The notes: generated from the letters alone by a model not told the origin. DNA of 64,000 bases from Aestuariibaculum suncheonense (GCF_014596935.1 NZ_JACVXC010000002.1:282627-346626), one strand, 5' to 3'; counted from the first letter of the stretch, positions 26,322 through 36,122 are shown. A program made the numbers and translations.

Positions 26322-29300
26322 TTAAAAGTTTACATTAAGTCCTATTGAAAGTATGGTTGGATTAGGAATATTATCTACATTGGTTCTTTCCGGATCTGCT
26401 CCTATGTAATTTTTAGGTGTAAACCAGAATAAATTTTCACCTTGTAAATACATTCGCAAACCTGTCATTCCTGCCCATTTACTAATTAATTCTTCAGGGA
26501 ATGAATACCCAACTTGAAGGTTTCTCAACTTAAAATAAGAGTTCTTTCTGTACAAATAATCTGAAATTCTTTGATCGTTAAAGGCTAAGGATAACGAAGG
26601 GATGTCTGTATTTGTATTATTTGGTGTCCAAGCATTTAAAACACCCAACCCAGCATTCTCTCTACCTTGTACAAAGTTGTTCCAGAAGATGTACGGATCC
26701 TGACCGATTCTGCCAGTTACTCCTGAACCGAATAATGATAAATCGAAATTTTTGTATTCTAAATTAATTCTGATACCGTATTCTAAATCAGGAAGCGTTG
26801 TTCCTAAAAAATCTCTGTCTTCAGGTCCTATACTGCCATTACCATCTAAATCTTGAAATTTTATACCGCCTGGTCGTGCACCAACTTGAGTTGGGCTAGC
26901 ATCAATATCGGCTTGACTTTGAAATAATCCAGCAGTTTTGTATCCAAAAATTGAAAATTGAGAGTGTCCAATAATAGAATTTTCAACCGTTCCAGGGTAA
27001 GACGACACAACTTCTTCTGGTAATTCAGTAATTTCATCTTTAAATGCTCCGAAATTAGTAGCTAGGGTAAACTTTAATCCGTTATTTAAAGTTTTTGAAT
27101 ATGAAAGTGCTAATTCCCAACCTTCAGTATTGGTTGTTGCTCCGTTTAAAACACGTTGCTGGCCTTCACCAATAGCTGAAGCAATTGGAGGTGTAGTTAA
27201 AATATCGCTGGTTTCTCTAGTGAAATAATCGAATGATCCTACCAAATTGTTATTAAACATCGTAAAATCAACTCCAAAATTATACTCTTTTGTTGTTTCC
27301 CATTTTAATGCAGGATTTGCTGCTTGAATTGACACAAAACCAGATGGTAAATTTCCTGTGTCAACACCATTTAAATCATAAGCAGTTCCCACATTATAGT
27401 AGATATTAAAAAAGTCTGGCACAAATTGATTTTGGTTAGCTCCATATCTTGATTCAAATAAACCAAAGCGAGCCAAATCTCCAATCGATTGATTACCTAC
27501 TTCTCCATAACCAACTCTAAACTTTAATGCATTTAAAATATCGTTTTCTTTCCAGAATTCTTCATTACTAATTTTCCATCCTAAAGTACCTGCAGGGAAT
27601 ACCCCATATCGGTTATCAGCTCCAAATCGGGAAGAACCGTCACGACGTAACGTGAAAGAAGCTAAATATCTGTCTTCAAAGGCATAATTTATTTTTCCGA
27701 ATTGTGATAATAATCTACTTCCTGTAGAAGTTCCATTATTTGTTCTGGCTCCTGTTGCTGCTCCTAATTGAAAAAAAGATTCTGTTTCAACAGCAAAACC
27801 GTCAGCTTGAGCATAGAGTCTGTCTAGATCGTCTTTTATGGATTCTGTTCCTAATAAAACTCCAAATTTATGCTTGTCGCCCAATTCTAATTGATAATTC
27901 AAAGTATTGGTAAACACTAAACTGGTGAATTTATTAGTATCTAGAATAAGTCTGTTATTCGCTCGGGTAATAAATCCATTGTATACTCTCGGTTCAATAT
28001 CTTTTCTTCGAAAATCGCTGTAATCTAATCCTAAACTTGTTCTGAAAGTTAGATTCTTTAAGATATCAAACTCAGCATAAATATTACCAAAAATGGTGGT
28101 TCTTTCGGTATTATCCCAACGGTTAATGTATTGCATTAAAAGTGGGTTATTTCTATCGGAATATCCGGCTCCAAGTGGCCCTGCAAAATTACCATTATCA
28201 TCGTAAACCGGAATCGTTGGAGCCAAAGTAACAGATAGACTTGGAATTCTGGCACTACCAACATCCTGTGAAGCTAAAGTCTCATCGGAAGTCGATAATT
28301 GTGTATTAATACCAACTCTAACTTTATTGTTGAATAAGTTAAAATTAGAGTTTAACTTTCCATTGATTCTCTCATATCCGGTATATTTTAAAATACCTGT
28401 GTTTTTTAAATGACCTATGTTAATTAAATGAAACGAGTTATCCGTTCCTCCTGATATAGAGATTTCATTGTTGTACACATACCCTTTTTCATACATGACA
28501 TCCTGCCAATCTGTGTCTCCTGCAGGCACACTGGTATCTCCACCTACATAAGGCTGTACGGTAACACTATTCAAAACAGGGTTATTATAATCGTCATTCC
28601 AGTCGAAATTATAAATTTCACCATATCCTGCGTTTGGGTCGGCTCCATCATTAACTGATGCTTGCCACAACACCTGACCTCTTTGTTGTGCATTAAGCAT
28701 ATCATAGCGTTGCTTTTTTTCGGAAAGCATAGATACATTTGAATTTATACTAACTCTTAATTTTTCTCCGCCAGCAGCCTTAGCACTATTTTTAGTGGTT
28801 ACGATGATTACACCATTTCCGGCTCTTGCTCCATAAAGAGAGGATGCTGAAGCATCTTTAAGTACTTGCACAGATTCTATTGTACTGGGATTTATACCAG
28901 CAAATACTTCTTGTCTCACGGTAGGAACCCCGTCAATAACATATAGCGGATTATTGTTACCTAAAGTCGTTGCACCACGAATCAAAACGTTGTTACTCGT
29001 TCCTGTAGGATCTCCATTTTTTTCGATGAACAAACCTGGTACCTGACCTTGAAGTCCTTGAACAGCACTACCTGAACTCAGACTAACCCCTTCCGTAGGA
29101 CCAAGTTCAACAACGGTTATTGCTCCGGTAACATCTACTTTTCGTTCTTTAGAATATCCGGTTACTACAATTTCTTCAAGTTCGCTTGCATCAGCCTCAA
29201 GAATAACATTTATAACGGTTTGGCCATTTACTTTAATCTCCTGAGTTTTGTACCCAATATAACTGAATACCAATATGGCATCGCTGCTTACATTTTCCAG

Positions 29301-29477
29301 AATATAATCCCCATCGAAATCGGTAGCTGTTCCCTGAGTCGTTCCTGAAACAATTATAGAAACTCCGGGTAAAGGCATACCATCTTCTTTGGCTGTAACA
29401 GTTCCGCTAATTTGCGCCTGAGCATAATAGCTCAATAGTGCAAATAGCGATAGCAGTAAAAGTTTTTTACATTTCAT
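26322..29477 (-). CDS. SusC/RagA-family TonB-linked outer-membrane transporter
   Basis: 1,051 aa. Signal peptide (1-21, YYAQA), then a carboxypeptidase-D-like beta domain (ISGTVTAKEDGMPLPGVSI, GDYILENV), a TonB-box-like EIVVTGYSKERKVDVTGAI, plug with NNPLYVIDGVP and the SusC motif VLKDASASSLYGARAGNGVI, and a 22-strand barrel ending ILSIGLNVNF. Energised uptake of oligosaccharides with SusD. It follows the GH32 gene by 11 bp; a copy of the 13-base leader motif AACTAAACTAATT lies directly before its start and overlaps the GH32 stop. Confidence 0.96.
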   Translation of the reverse strand: MKCKKLLLLSLFALLSYYAQAQISGTVTAKEDGMPLPGVSIIVSGTTQGTATDFDGDYILENVSSDAILVFSYIGYKTQEIKVNGQTVINVILEADASELEEIVVTGYSKERKVDVTGAITVVELGPTEGVSLSSGSAVQGLQGQVPGLFIEKNGDPTGTSNNVLIRGATTLGNNNPLYVIDGVPTVRQEVFAGINPSTIESVQVLKDASASSLYGARAGNGVIIVTTKNSAKAAGGEKLRVSINSNVSMLSEKKQRYDMLNAQQRGQVLWQASVNDGADPNAGYGEIYNFDWNDDYNNPVLNSVTVQPYVGGDTSVPAGDTDWQDVMYEKGYVYNNEISISGGTDNSFHLINIGHLKNTGILKYTGYERINGKLNSNFNLFNNKVRVGINTQLSTSDETLASQDVGSARIPSLSVTLAPTIPVYDDNGNFAGPLGAGYSDRNNPLLMQYINRWDNTERTTIFGNIYAEFDILKNLTFRTSLGLDYSDFRRKDIEPRVYNGFITRANNRLILDTNKFTSLVFTNTLNYQLELGDKHKFGVLLGTESIKDDLDRLYAQADGFAVETESFFQLGAATGARTNNGTSTGSRLLSQFGKINYAFEDRYLASFTLRRDGSSRFGADNRYGVFPAGTLGWKISNEEFWKENDILNALKFRVGYGEVGNQSIGDLARFGLFESRYGANQNQFVPDFFNIYYNVGTAYDLNGVDTGNLPSGFVSIQAANPALKWETTKEYNFGVDFTMFNNNLVGSFDYFTRETSDILTTPPIASAIGEGQQRVLNGATTNTEGWELALSYSKTLNNGLKFTLATNFGAFKDEITELPEEVVSSYPGTVENSIIGHSQFSIFGYKTAGLFQSQADIDASPTQVGARPGGIKFQDLDGNGSIGPEDRDFLGTTLPDLEYGIRINLEYKNFDLSLFGSGVTGRIGQDPYIFWNNFVQGRENAGLGVLNAWTPNNTNTDIPSLSLAFNDQRISDYLYRKNSYFKLRNLQVGYSFPEELISKWAGMTGLRMYLQGENLFWFTPKNYIGADPERTNVDNIPNPTILSIGLNVNF

Positions 29478-29481
29478 AATT

Positions 29482-29494
29482 AATTAGTTTAGTT
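29482..29494 (-). promoter_or_regulatory. Leader motif AACTAAACTAATT before susC
   Basis: Exact 13-mer on the minus strand ending 4 bases before the susC ATG. The same 13-mer occurs before the MFS gene and the sensor gene of this locus. Confidence 0.5.
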
Positions 29495-31099
29495 AAAGTT
29501 TAGTTGATTTACTTCTATATAATCAAGATTAAACTCTTGATTAGTTGGTTTAATACTTAGTTGGTTAAATGGTGTATTAGGAAAAAATATTTCCGTCATT
29601 ACAGACTCTCCGTTATCGAAGAATAGTTCTATGGATGTTTTATCTAAAAGTATTCTTCCTGATAAATTTTGATTTGCAGAAGTTCTCGGCGCTAGTGATA
29701 TTTTATTAGCAAAATCTTTTGAAAAATTGACTTTGCCTGATTTACTTCGGTCTATAAAAAAGAGTTTTTTTGCATTGTTATAACCAAAAAGCAATTCATC
29801 TCCAGCTTTATTAGATAGTTTAAAAGTGCAACCGCCTTCTTGATTTAAGTTTGAAATATTAAAAGCAATTTCTACACTGGATAAGTCAATAGTTTCAGAA
29901 TCTATAATTTTGGTTTCATTTGCTATTAATACATTTTCTTTTTTAACCTTTTTACCTCTGTAATTTTCGATTTCTCGTACAGGATTAGAGATTAATCTAA
30001 AGCCTCGCTCATTTTTCTGAAGTTGCACTTTTCTAGCAACGGTCATCGCACTTCTCCATGTTTCTGTTGGCACGGCCTGTGCGTATTGCCAATTAGACAT
30101 CCAGCCAATCATAAGCTTGCTACCATCTTTGGTTCTAGCGTTAGACCAAGACACTCCGGCATAATTGTCTTTTCCGAAATCTATCCAATAGGTATGTTCT
30201 TCATTTAAAGCTTTTGAAAATTCGTCATCCATAGTAAACTGAGTGCCATCAAAATCTCCTATAAAATACTGTGTTGCCGAGCCTCCATTTGGACCTCCAG
30301 GATTTATGCTAACAAATAGTACCCATTTGGTTTCATCGCTTCCATTAACAGGAAGTTTGAAAAAGTCCGGGCACTCCCAAACGCCTCCATGTCCGCCAAT
30401 ACCGCGACCGAAATCTGATAAATAATTCCATGCTTTTAAATCCTTCGATTCATAAAACATAATGCGATCTCCTGCAGCTAATACCATCATCCAACGGCTT
30501 CTTTCTTCATCCCATGACACTTTAGGGTCTCTAAAATCTTTCAATTCATTATTATCAATAACAGGGTTATTTTCATACTTGGTAAAAGTTTTACCTTCAT
30601 CATTACTAAAGGCTATACTCTGTGTTTGTTTCCAGTTGTCTTTACCCTCCAATTGTTTTGAACTTGTATACATGGCTACAATTGGTGCTGAATTCTCTAC
30701 TTTTCCAAAACCGGAAGTATTACCAATATCAACCACAGCACTACCTGAAAATATGGTTCCTAATTCATCGGGATATATTGCAATTGGTAATTCTCTCCAG
30801 GTAATCATATCAGTACTAACGGCATGCCCCCAGTGCATTGGTCCCCAAACATTGCTATCGGGATGGTACTGAAAATATAAATGGTAATAGCCATTGTAGT
30901 AAAACATTCCATTAGGATCGTTCATCCAATTTTTCTTTGGCGTAAAGTGATAATTTGGACGATAAAGCGTTTCTTCTGAATGTGATTCAACAGCAACTTG
31001 TTGCTGCATATGATCATTATCTGTTTTTACCTTCTCCTTACAGGAAACCAGCAAAACAAGTGCCAGTGTAATTGCTACTAGATGTTTTAAAGCTTTCAT
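29489..31099 (-). CDS. GH32 family fructanase/levanase-type lipoprotein
   Basis: 536 aa. Lipoprotein signal with lipobox LLVSC. The five-bladed propeller carries the GH32 triad: nucleophile Asp61 in NWMNDPNGMFYYNG, transition-state Asp191 in DFRDPKV, and acid/base Glu242 in WECPDFF. The C-terminal beta-sandwich spans about 395-536. Hydrolyses beta-fructosides (levan, inulin or sucrose); linkage cannot be read from the sequence. Lipidation places it on the cell envelope. It lies between the MFS porter (9 bp) and SusC (11 bp). Confidence 0.95.
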   Translation of the reverse strand: MKALKHLVAITLALVLLVSCKEKVKTDNDHMQQQVAVESHSEETLYRPNYHFTPKKNWMNDPNGMFYYNGYYHLYFQYHPDSNVWGPMHWGHAVSTDMITWRELPIAIYPDELGTIFSGSAVVDIGNTSGFGKVENSAPIVAMYTSSKQLEGKDNWKQTQSIAFSNDEGKTFTKYENNPVIDNNELKDFRDPKVSWDEERSRWMMVLAAGDRIMFYESKDLKAWNYLSDFGRGIGGHGGVWECPDFFKLPVNGSDETKWVLFVSINPGGPNGGSATQYFIGDFDGTQFTMDDEFSKALNEEHTYWIDFGKDNYAGVSWSNARTKDGSKLMIGWMSNWQYAQAVPTETWRSAMTVARKVQLQKNERGFRLISNPVREIENYRGKKVKKENVLIANETKIIDSETIDLSSVEIAFNISNLNQEGGCTFKLSNKAGDELLFGYNNAKKLFFIDRSKSGKVNFSKDFANKISLAPRTSANQNLSGRILLDKTSIELFFDNGESVMTEIFFPNTPFNQLSIKPTNQEFNLDYIEVNQLNFN

Positions 31100-31108
31100 T
31101 GATTTATC

Positions 31109-32425
31109 TTATTTAGTTAGTGTTTTGCTTAATTCTTCAAGAGAAATTCCTTTTGTCTCAGGCATCATAAAAACAACAAAAAGGAGTTGAAATACCATCA
31201 TTATTGCAAAAAAGAGAAATACCATTCCAGCACCAATTGTTGAAAACAATATGGGAACCAAAGAAGGTACCACGGCTGCTAACACCCAATGCACTGAACT
31301 ACCAAATGATTGCCCAAAGCCTCGTAAATGGTTAGGAAAAATTTCTGAAATAAATACCCATATCACTGTTCCTTGTCCAATAGCATGTGATGCTATAAAA
31401 ATGAATAACAATATAGGTACAATACTACCTTCCCAACTAAAAAAGAAGGCAGCAGAAACCAAACTCAAAGAGACTATATAACCAAATGAACATATATACA
31501 TTAATTGTTTTCTTCCTAATCTGTCTATTAGAACAATACCTAATAAAGTGAAAAGCATATTGGTAACACCTATTCCAATACTACTTAATAAAGCCGTACT
31601 CTCACCAAGTCCTGCTTCTTCAAAAATTCTTGGAGCATAATATAATAAGGCATTTATGCCCGATAGTTGATTGAAAAATGCTATTAAGAAAGCTAGAATT
31701 AAAGGGAATCTGTATTTTTTTAGGAATATGTTTTCGTTAGGCACGGTGCTTTCCATCTCATCCTTAATCTCTAACATAAGTTTTTCTGGATCTTGATCTG
31801 GACTTATAATTTTAAGAACTCCTATGGCTTCGCTATTTCTAAATTTGGTAAGCAACCAACGAGGGCTTTTTGGAATTGTTAAAGCAAATACTGTGTAAAT
31901 AGCAGCAGGGAAAGCTTCCACACCAATCATCCATCTCCAGGCATTATCACCTATATTATTTAATAGGTAATTAGATAAAAAAGCTATTAATATCCCAAAT
32001 ACAATATTAAATTGATAAAGACCTACAAGTTTACCTCTATCTTTGGCAGGGGCAATTTCCGAGATATATGCTGGTGCTGCTATGGTAGAAGCTCCTACAC
32101 CTAAACCTCCTAAAAATCTAAAAATAGCAAACGTTATAGGGTCGTTTGCCAAGGCTGAACCTATGGCTGAAATCGTATAAAAGATACCAATCCATACCAA
32201 GGTTTTTTTACGACCAATTTTATTGGTGGGTATTCCGCCTAATAGAGCCCCTATTACAGTACCCCATAAGGCCATTCCTATAACTACAATGCCATGAAAC
32301 ATATCTGAAGAGTTCCATAATAGTTGTAGTTTTTTTTCTGCTCCAGAAATAACAACAGTATCAAATCCGAAAAGAAATCCTGCTAATGCTGCCGTAACAG
32401 ACCATATTAATATCTTGCGATTCAT
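31109..32425 (-). CDS. MFS sugar porter (probable fructose/fructoside importer)
   Basis: 438 aa from the ATG at 32425; an upstream in-frame start at 32473 would add 16 polar residues and cover the leader motif, so the shorter form is preferred. Twelve hydrophobic helices and sugar-porter signatures: GFLFGFDTVVISGA in helix 1, GRKKTLVWIG between helices 2 and 3, RFLGGLGVGAST, PKSPRWLLTK after helix 6, QLSGINALLYYAPRIF in helix 7, PETKGISLEEL at the end. Imports a monosaccharide across the inner membrane. First gene of the GH32-susC-susD transcript. Confidence 0.93.
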   Translation of the reverse strand: MNRKILIWSVTAALAGFLFGFDTVVISGAEKKLQLLWNSSDMFHGIVVIGMALWGTVIGALLGGIPTNKIGRKKTLVWIGIFYTISAIGSALANDPITFAIFRFLGGLGVGASTIAAPAYISEIAPAKDRGKLVGLYQFNIVFGILIAFLSNYLLNNIGDNAWRWMIGVEAFPAAIYTVFALTIPKSPRWLLTKFRNSEAIGVLKIISPDQDPEKLMLEIKDEMESTVPNENIFLKKYRFPLILAFLIAFFNQLSGINALLYYAPRIFEEAGLGESTALLSSIGIGVTNMLFTLLGIVLIDRLGRKQLMYICSFGYIVSLSLVSAAFFFSWEGSIVPILLFIFIASHAIGQGTVIWVFISEIFPNHLRGFGQSFGSSVHWVLAAVVPSLVPILFSTIGAGMVFLFFAIMMVFQLLFVVFMMPETKGISLEELSKTLTK

Positions 32426-32434
32426 TGTGGTGGT

Positions 32435-32447
32435 AATTAGTTTAGTT
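32435..32447 (-). promoter_or_regulatory. Leader motif AACTAAACTAATT before the MFS gene
   Basis: Exact 13-mer on the minus strand, ending 9 bases before the chosen MFS start codon. Its position just upstream of the ATG suggests an mRNA leader or translation-initiation element. Confidence 0.5.
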
Positions 32448-32488
32448 GATTGCAAATTATGTGGAAAATGCAATTTCTTCGTTTTCTA

Positions 32489-32508
32489 ATGTTACAATAT
32501 GTTACAAA
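32489..32508. promoter_or_regulatory. Tandem 10-bp direct repeats upstream of the fructan operon
   Basis: ATGTTACAAT followed directly by ATGTTACAAA, a 9/10 match in one-helical-turn register, with a weaker third copy (ATTGTTAAAA) after it. About 65-85 bp upstream of the MFS start, in a 310-bp gap between the MFS and sensor genes. Plausible binding site for the AraC domain of the sensor protein. Confidence 0.45.
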
Positions 32509-32735
32509 ATTGTTAAAACGAACTAAAAACCCTTAAAAAGCCCTATTTATCCACTAATAATAAGGAACTATGTTTTTTAAGACGGCTGTATTAATATAAA
32601 ATTGTTACATCAATGTTTGAATTTGATACCGTTTTTACAACAACAGTATTGACAATATGATAAAACACACCCACTAGCATTATAAATTCGGTAATTTAAA
32701 AGTATTATATATTAAAAATGACAATATATTACGAT

Positions 32736-35483
32736 TTAATCTTTCAAATAATCGGTTCTATACGTTTTAGGTGAAACGTTGTATTTACTTTTAAAAGTTG
32801 TTGAAAAATAGTTTGGTGTAGAAAAGCCTGTTGCATAAGCAATTTCGGAAACTGTAAGTGGGGACGTTTCAAGTAAAACCTTGGCTCTATCTAATCTTAT
32901 GTTCATAATGTAATCACTTATATTAACTCCTAAAATAGCTTTCATTTTCCTGTAAAGTTGAACTCTAGAAATGTTAAGTGCTTCGGCTAATTGTTCAACT
33001 GAAAATTTTGAATTGTCTAAATTGTCTTCTATTAATTTGTTTATACTTGTAATGAAATTTTGTTCAAACAACCCGAAGTTTTGGTCGCCCTCTATTTTAT
33101 GCATATTATTAACGTAATAATAGCGTAGTTTTTCTCTATTAAACAATAATGTTTTAATAGACTGAAATAAAATTCCAAAACTAAACGGTTTGGTTAAATA
33201 CAAATCGGCACCACTTTGCAAACCTTTTATATAAGAATCTTTATCGTTTAGTGCCGTTAAAATGATGGTTGGAATATGAGAAGTTCTTAAATCTTGTTTG
33301 AGTATTTTACAAATTTCGAATCCGTTTTTATCTGGTAAATTTACGTCACAGATGAGAATGTCAGGAACTATTTCAAGTGCTTTTTCAATCGCATCGTTAC
33401 CTTCAGAAGTATAGACTTTATATTCTGATTTTAATTTTTCTTTTAAATACTTTAATAAATCCCGATTATCTTCAATAATTAAAATTGAATAATGCTCTTC
33501 TGACGATTCCAAATTTTGCTGATTAAAAGTATCGTCTTCATAATCGTTTTCAAATTTTAAAATAGAATCATCAATAACATCAGGTTCAAAAACAATCTCT
33601 TCAGGATTTAAATGAGCTTTTCCTTTATAGAGACTGATTATAAATTCGGTTCCATGTTTCGAAAAAACTTCAATATCACCTTTATGCAACTCTATAAATT
33701 CCTTTGAAATATGAAGGCCTATCCCTGAGCTGGGCTGACTATTATTGGAACCGTGATAAAATGCTTTAAACACATTTTTTATTTCATTGTCAGGTATACC
33801 GATTCCGGAATCTTTAAAATGGATTTTAACAAAATTACTTTCCGAATCGTCTTCAATTTTAATGCTAACCCTTCCATTATCGGGCGTAAATTTAAAAGCA
33901 TTTGAAAGTAGATTGAAGTAAACCTTATCCATTAAATTACGATCTAAAAACACTTTTAAAGATTCGTTATTACACTCCAACGAAAACTTAATGCCTCTTT
34001 TTTGAGCTTCTCTTTCAAAGTCTTTAAAAACAATTCTGGAAAACTCGAAAAGATTGGTTTCAGAGGCTTTTAAGATAAATTTTCGGTCTTCTATTTTTCT
34101 AAAATCTAAGAGTTGATTAATAAGTCGTAATAACCGTTTAGAATTATTAAAAATCAGTCCTACTTCACTCTGCATTTTACCCTCTTTTACAACTTTACTA
34201 TCTGACAAAGAATCGATTGAAGATAAAATTAATGTTAACGGCGTTTTAAATTCATGTGATAACCCTGTAAAAAAATTAACTTTAGCCTCGTTACTTGTTT
34301 TTACCTCTTCGGCTATTTTTTTTATTTGATTTCTTTGAACTGTAATTTTATTGTTTTGAATTTCTAATTCGCGTTTACTCTTTTTTATTTTGTAGCCAGA
34401 GTAAATACTATAGCCTCCCAAGATTATACTAGTAAACAATAAAATTAAAACAACTCTTAAAACATTTCTTTGTGTAGAATAGGTTTGCTCCTGCCTATTT
34501 ATTCTTTCTTGCTGACTTTCAATATCTAACTGATGCTGAGCTATTTTATCATATTGATTTTTCATTATTTCAGCATTTCTAGAGTCAATTACAATTGTTT
34601 TAAGTACGTTATTTTTTGATACTTTTTCATTGTTTAAAATCATAGAAACCAACTTCATGGTTTCATCACCTCCTGTTGGATATAGCATAGTAGCCATGAG
34701 AATACCCTGTTGTACCAGTTGAATACCACCGTTAGGACCAGGTAAACCGTCAACACCTATAATTTTCACATTTTCCTGTAACCCTTTTTCTTTTAAAACT
34801 TCCCAAGCACCTAGCGCCAATCTATCATTATGAGCAAAAATGTAATTTATGTGCTTATTTCCCTTTAAAAGGTCTCTTAAAGAATCTTTAATAGAGTAAC
34901 TTTCCCAATTGCTATTGATAGAAGCTACAACATTTAAATTTTGCGTTTTATTAATAATATTATTAAAACCCAAACTTCGCTCTAAAGCTGGTGAAGAACC
35001 AGCTAGCCCTTTTATTTCAAGAATGTTACTTTCATTGTTTTCAACAGATGCTAAATAGCTTGCTGCATCCGCACCCACCTGATAATTGTCGCCCCCAATA
35101 TAAGCGGTATAATTAGCCCCTTCAATTTTACGATCTACAACTAAAACAGGAATCCCAGATTTATAAGCTTTCTCAACAATAGGAGTTATTGGTTTCGATT
35201 TTACCGGAGACACAATTAGTACATCAACTTTCTCTTTTATTAACTTATCAATATCCTTAATTTGTTTTTCTACGCTATCTTCTCCGTCTAAAATATTCAA
35301 TTCTATATTAGAATTAAATGCGGCTTGAATTAACATAGATTGATTCATTGCTTTGCGCCAATCATCTGCAAATCCAGTTTGAGAAAAACCTACTTTATTT
35401 ACTGTTTTTTGATTTTCATTTGTACAACCAATACATATTAGCAGGCTAAATAAAACAACAAGTTTTAGTGATAAAAGCTTCAT
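32736..35483 (-). CDS. Hybrid two-component system sensor/regulator with periplasmic sugar-binding domain
   Basis: 915 aa in one chain. Signal/lipobox-like start (LLICIGC, Cys20); periplasmic binding domain of the ribose/LacI type (about 30-310: VGFSQTGFADDWRKAMNQSM, VDVLIVSPVKSKPI, KIIGVDGLPGPNGG); membrane helix near 343-365; HisKA with SHEFKTPLTL (His410); HATPase (NAFKFTPDNG, GIGIPDNEI, SSGIGLHI); receiver with phospho-acceptor Asp713 in DVNLPDKNGF; C-terminal AraC HTH (about 800-915, FSTPNYFSTTFKSKYNVSPKTYR). Same architecture as the fructose-sensing regulator of Bacteroides fructan loci. Likely senses fructose and activates the adjacent operon. Confidence 0.95.
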   Translation of the reverse strand: MKLLSLKLVVLFSLLICIGCTNENQKTVNKVGFSQTGFADDWRKAMNQSMLIQAAFNSNIELNILDGEDSVEKQIKDIDKLIKEKVDVLIVSPVKSKPITPIVEKAYKSGIPVLVVDRKIEGANYTAYIGGDNYQVGADAASYLASVENNESNILEIKGLAGSSPALERSLGFNNIINKTQNLNVVASINSNWESYSIKDSLRDLLKGNKHINYIFAHNDRLALGAWEVLKEKGLQENVKIIGVDGLPGPNGGIQLVQQGILMATMLYPTGGDETMKLVSMILNNEKVSKNNVLKTIVIDSRNAEIMKNQYDKIAQHQLDIESQQERINRQEQTYSTQRNVLRVVLILLFTSIILGGYSIYSGYKIKKSKRELEIQNNKITVQRNQIKKIAEEVKTSNEAKVNFFTGLSHEFKTPLTLILSSIDSLSDSKVVKEGKMQSEVGLIFNNSKRLLRLINQLLDFRKIEDRKFILKASETNLFEFSRIVFKDFEREAQKRGIKFSLECNNESLKVFLDRNLMDKVYFNLLSNAFKFTPDNGRVSIKIEDDSESNFVKIHFKDSGIGIPDNEIKNVFKAFYHGSNNSQPSSGIGLHISKEFIELHKGDIEVFSKHGTEFIISLYKGKAHLNPEEIVFEPDVIDDSILKFENDYEDDTFNQQNLESSEEHYSILIIEDNRDLLKYLKEKLKSEYKVYTSEGNDAIEKALEIVPDILICDVNLPDKNGFEICKILKQDLRTSHIPTIILTALNDKDSYIKGLQSGADLYLTKPFSFGILFQSIKTLLFNREKLRYYYVNNMHKIEGDQNFGLFEQNFITSINKLIEDNLDNSKFSVEQLAEALNISRVQLYRKMKAILGVNISDYIMNIRLDRAKVLLETSPLTVSEIAYATGFSTPNYFSTTFKSKYNVSPKTYRTDYLKD

Positions 35484-35497
35484 TAAGTTAAGGAAAG

Positions 35498-35510
35498 AAT
35501 TAGTTTAGTT
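35498..35510 (-). promoter_or_regulatory. Leader motif AACTAAACTAATT before the sensor gene
   Basis: Third exact copy of the 13-mer, on the minus strand, ending 14 bases before the sensor start codon. Confidence 0.5.
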
Positions 35511-35615
35511 AATTGGTTTTAAAATGAAATATAGTGATTTTAATTAATATAAAACCCCATATCTACTTCTCATTATTTTCTCCGCAGAATCAAAATTTTA
35601 ACTATACTTTTTAAG

Positions 35616-35650
35616 CAAAAAAAAATCCCTTTAAAATTTAAAGGGATTAA
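35616..35650 (-). terminator. Rho-independent terminator of the histone-like gene
   Basis: Read on the minus strand, a perfect 12-bp stem AATCCCTTTAAA / TTTAAAGGGATT is followed by nine Ts. It lies 20 bp downstream of the Hc1-like stop. Confidence 0.85.
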
Positions 35651-35670
35651 CACTAATAATAAAAAGAAAA

Positions 35671-35847
35671 TTATTTTTTAGAAGCTTCTAAAGATACTTT
35701 ACGAAATTCCTTCATTAATTTAGTCATTTCCAAAGTCGCTTTACGAGCTCTTGTTCCAGCAGCTTTATTTCCATTTTCTAATTGAGCGTTTGCATCAGCT
35801 GAAAATGCTTCAAATTGTGCGTTGATTTGTTCTAATAATTCTTTCAT
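35671..35847 (-). CDS. Hc1-type histone H1-like DNA-binding protein, 58 aa
   Basis: Minus-strand ATG at 35847 to TAA at 35671. The protein begins MKELLEQINAQFEAF, continues QLENGNKAAGTRARKATLEM and ends KLMKEFRKVSLEASKK. The GNKAAGTRARK core and basic helical tail are the signature of the small histone H1-like (Hc1) proteins found across Bacteroidota. Cytoplasmic nucleoid-associated protein. Single gene with its own terminator; too short for a 60-residue cut-off. Confidence 0.85.
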   Translation of the reverse strand: MKELLEQINAQFEAFSADANAQLENGNKAAGTRARKATLEMTKLMKEFRKVSLEASKK

Positions 35848-36122
35848 CGATTCAAGGTTTTTAAATTAATGTTAGCGAAAATAGAATAAAATTTTCATTT
35901 TTTTTAAATCCGTCCCCTTTTCATCCCTTGTATTTTATAGGTTCCTATACAACTCATTGATTTTCTGAATATCTCAAAATGGTTATTTTAATTATTTATT
36001 AAAAAATATTTGAATTAAATAACCTTTCATGCCAACTACAAGAAATCTAACTTAAACAGAAATCACCTCAGTGAAGGTTGCATGAACATAAAAATATTGA
36101 CCAACCGGATAATTTAAAGCAC
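35848..36122. other. Intergenic, no gene seen
   Basis: AT-rich gap between the histone-like gene and the tRNA-His terminator (317 bp to the tRNA itself). It should hold the promoter of the histone-like gene; a weak TATTTTCG on the minus strand near 35878 is the only candidate. No ORF with normal codon use. Confidence 0.5.

Noticed and set aside
30462-30872. 136-aa open frame on the plus strand
   Set aside because: Antisense shadow of the GH32 gene, no domain or start context.
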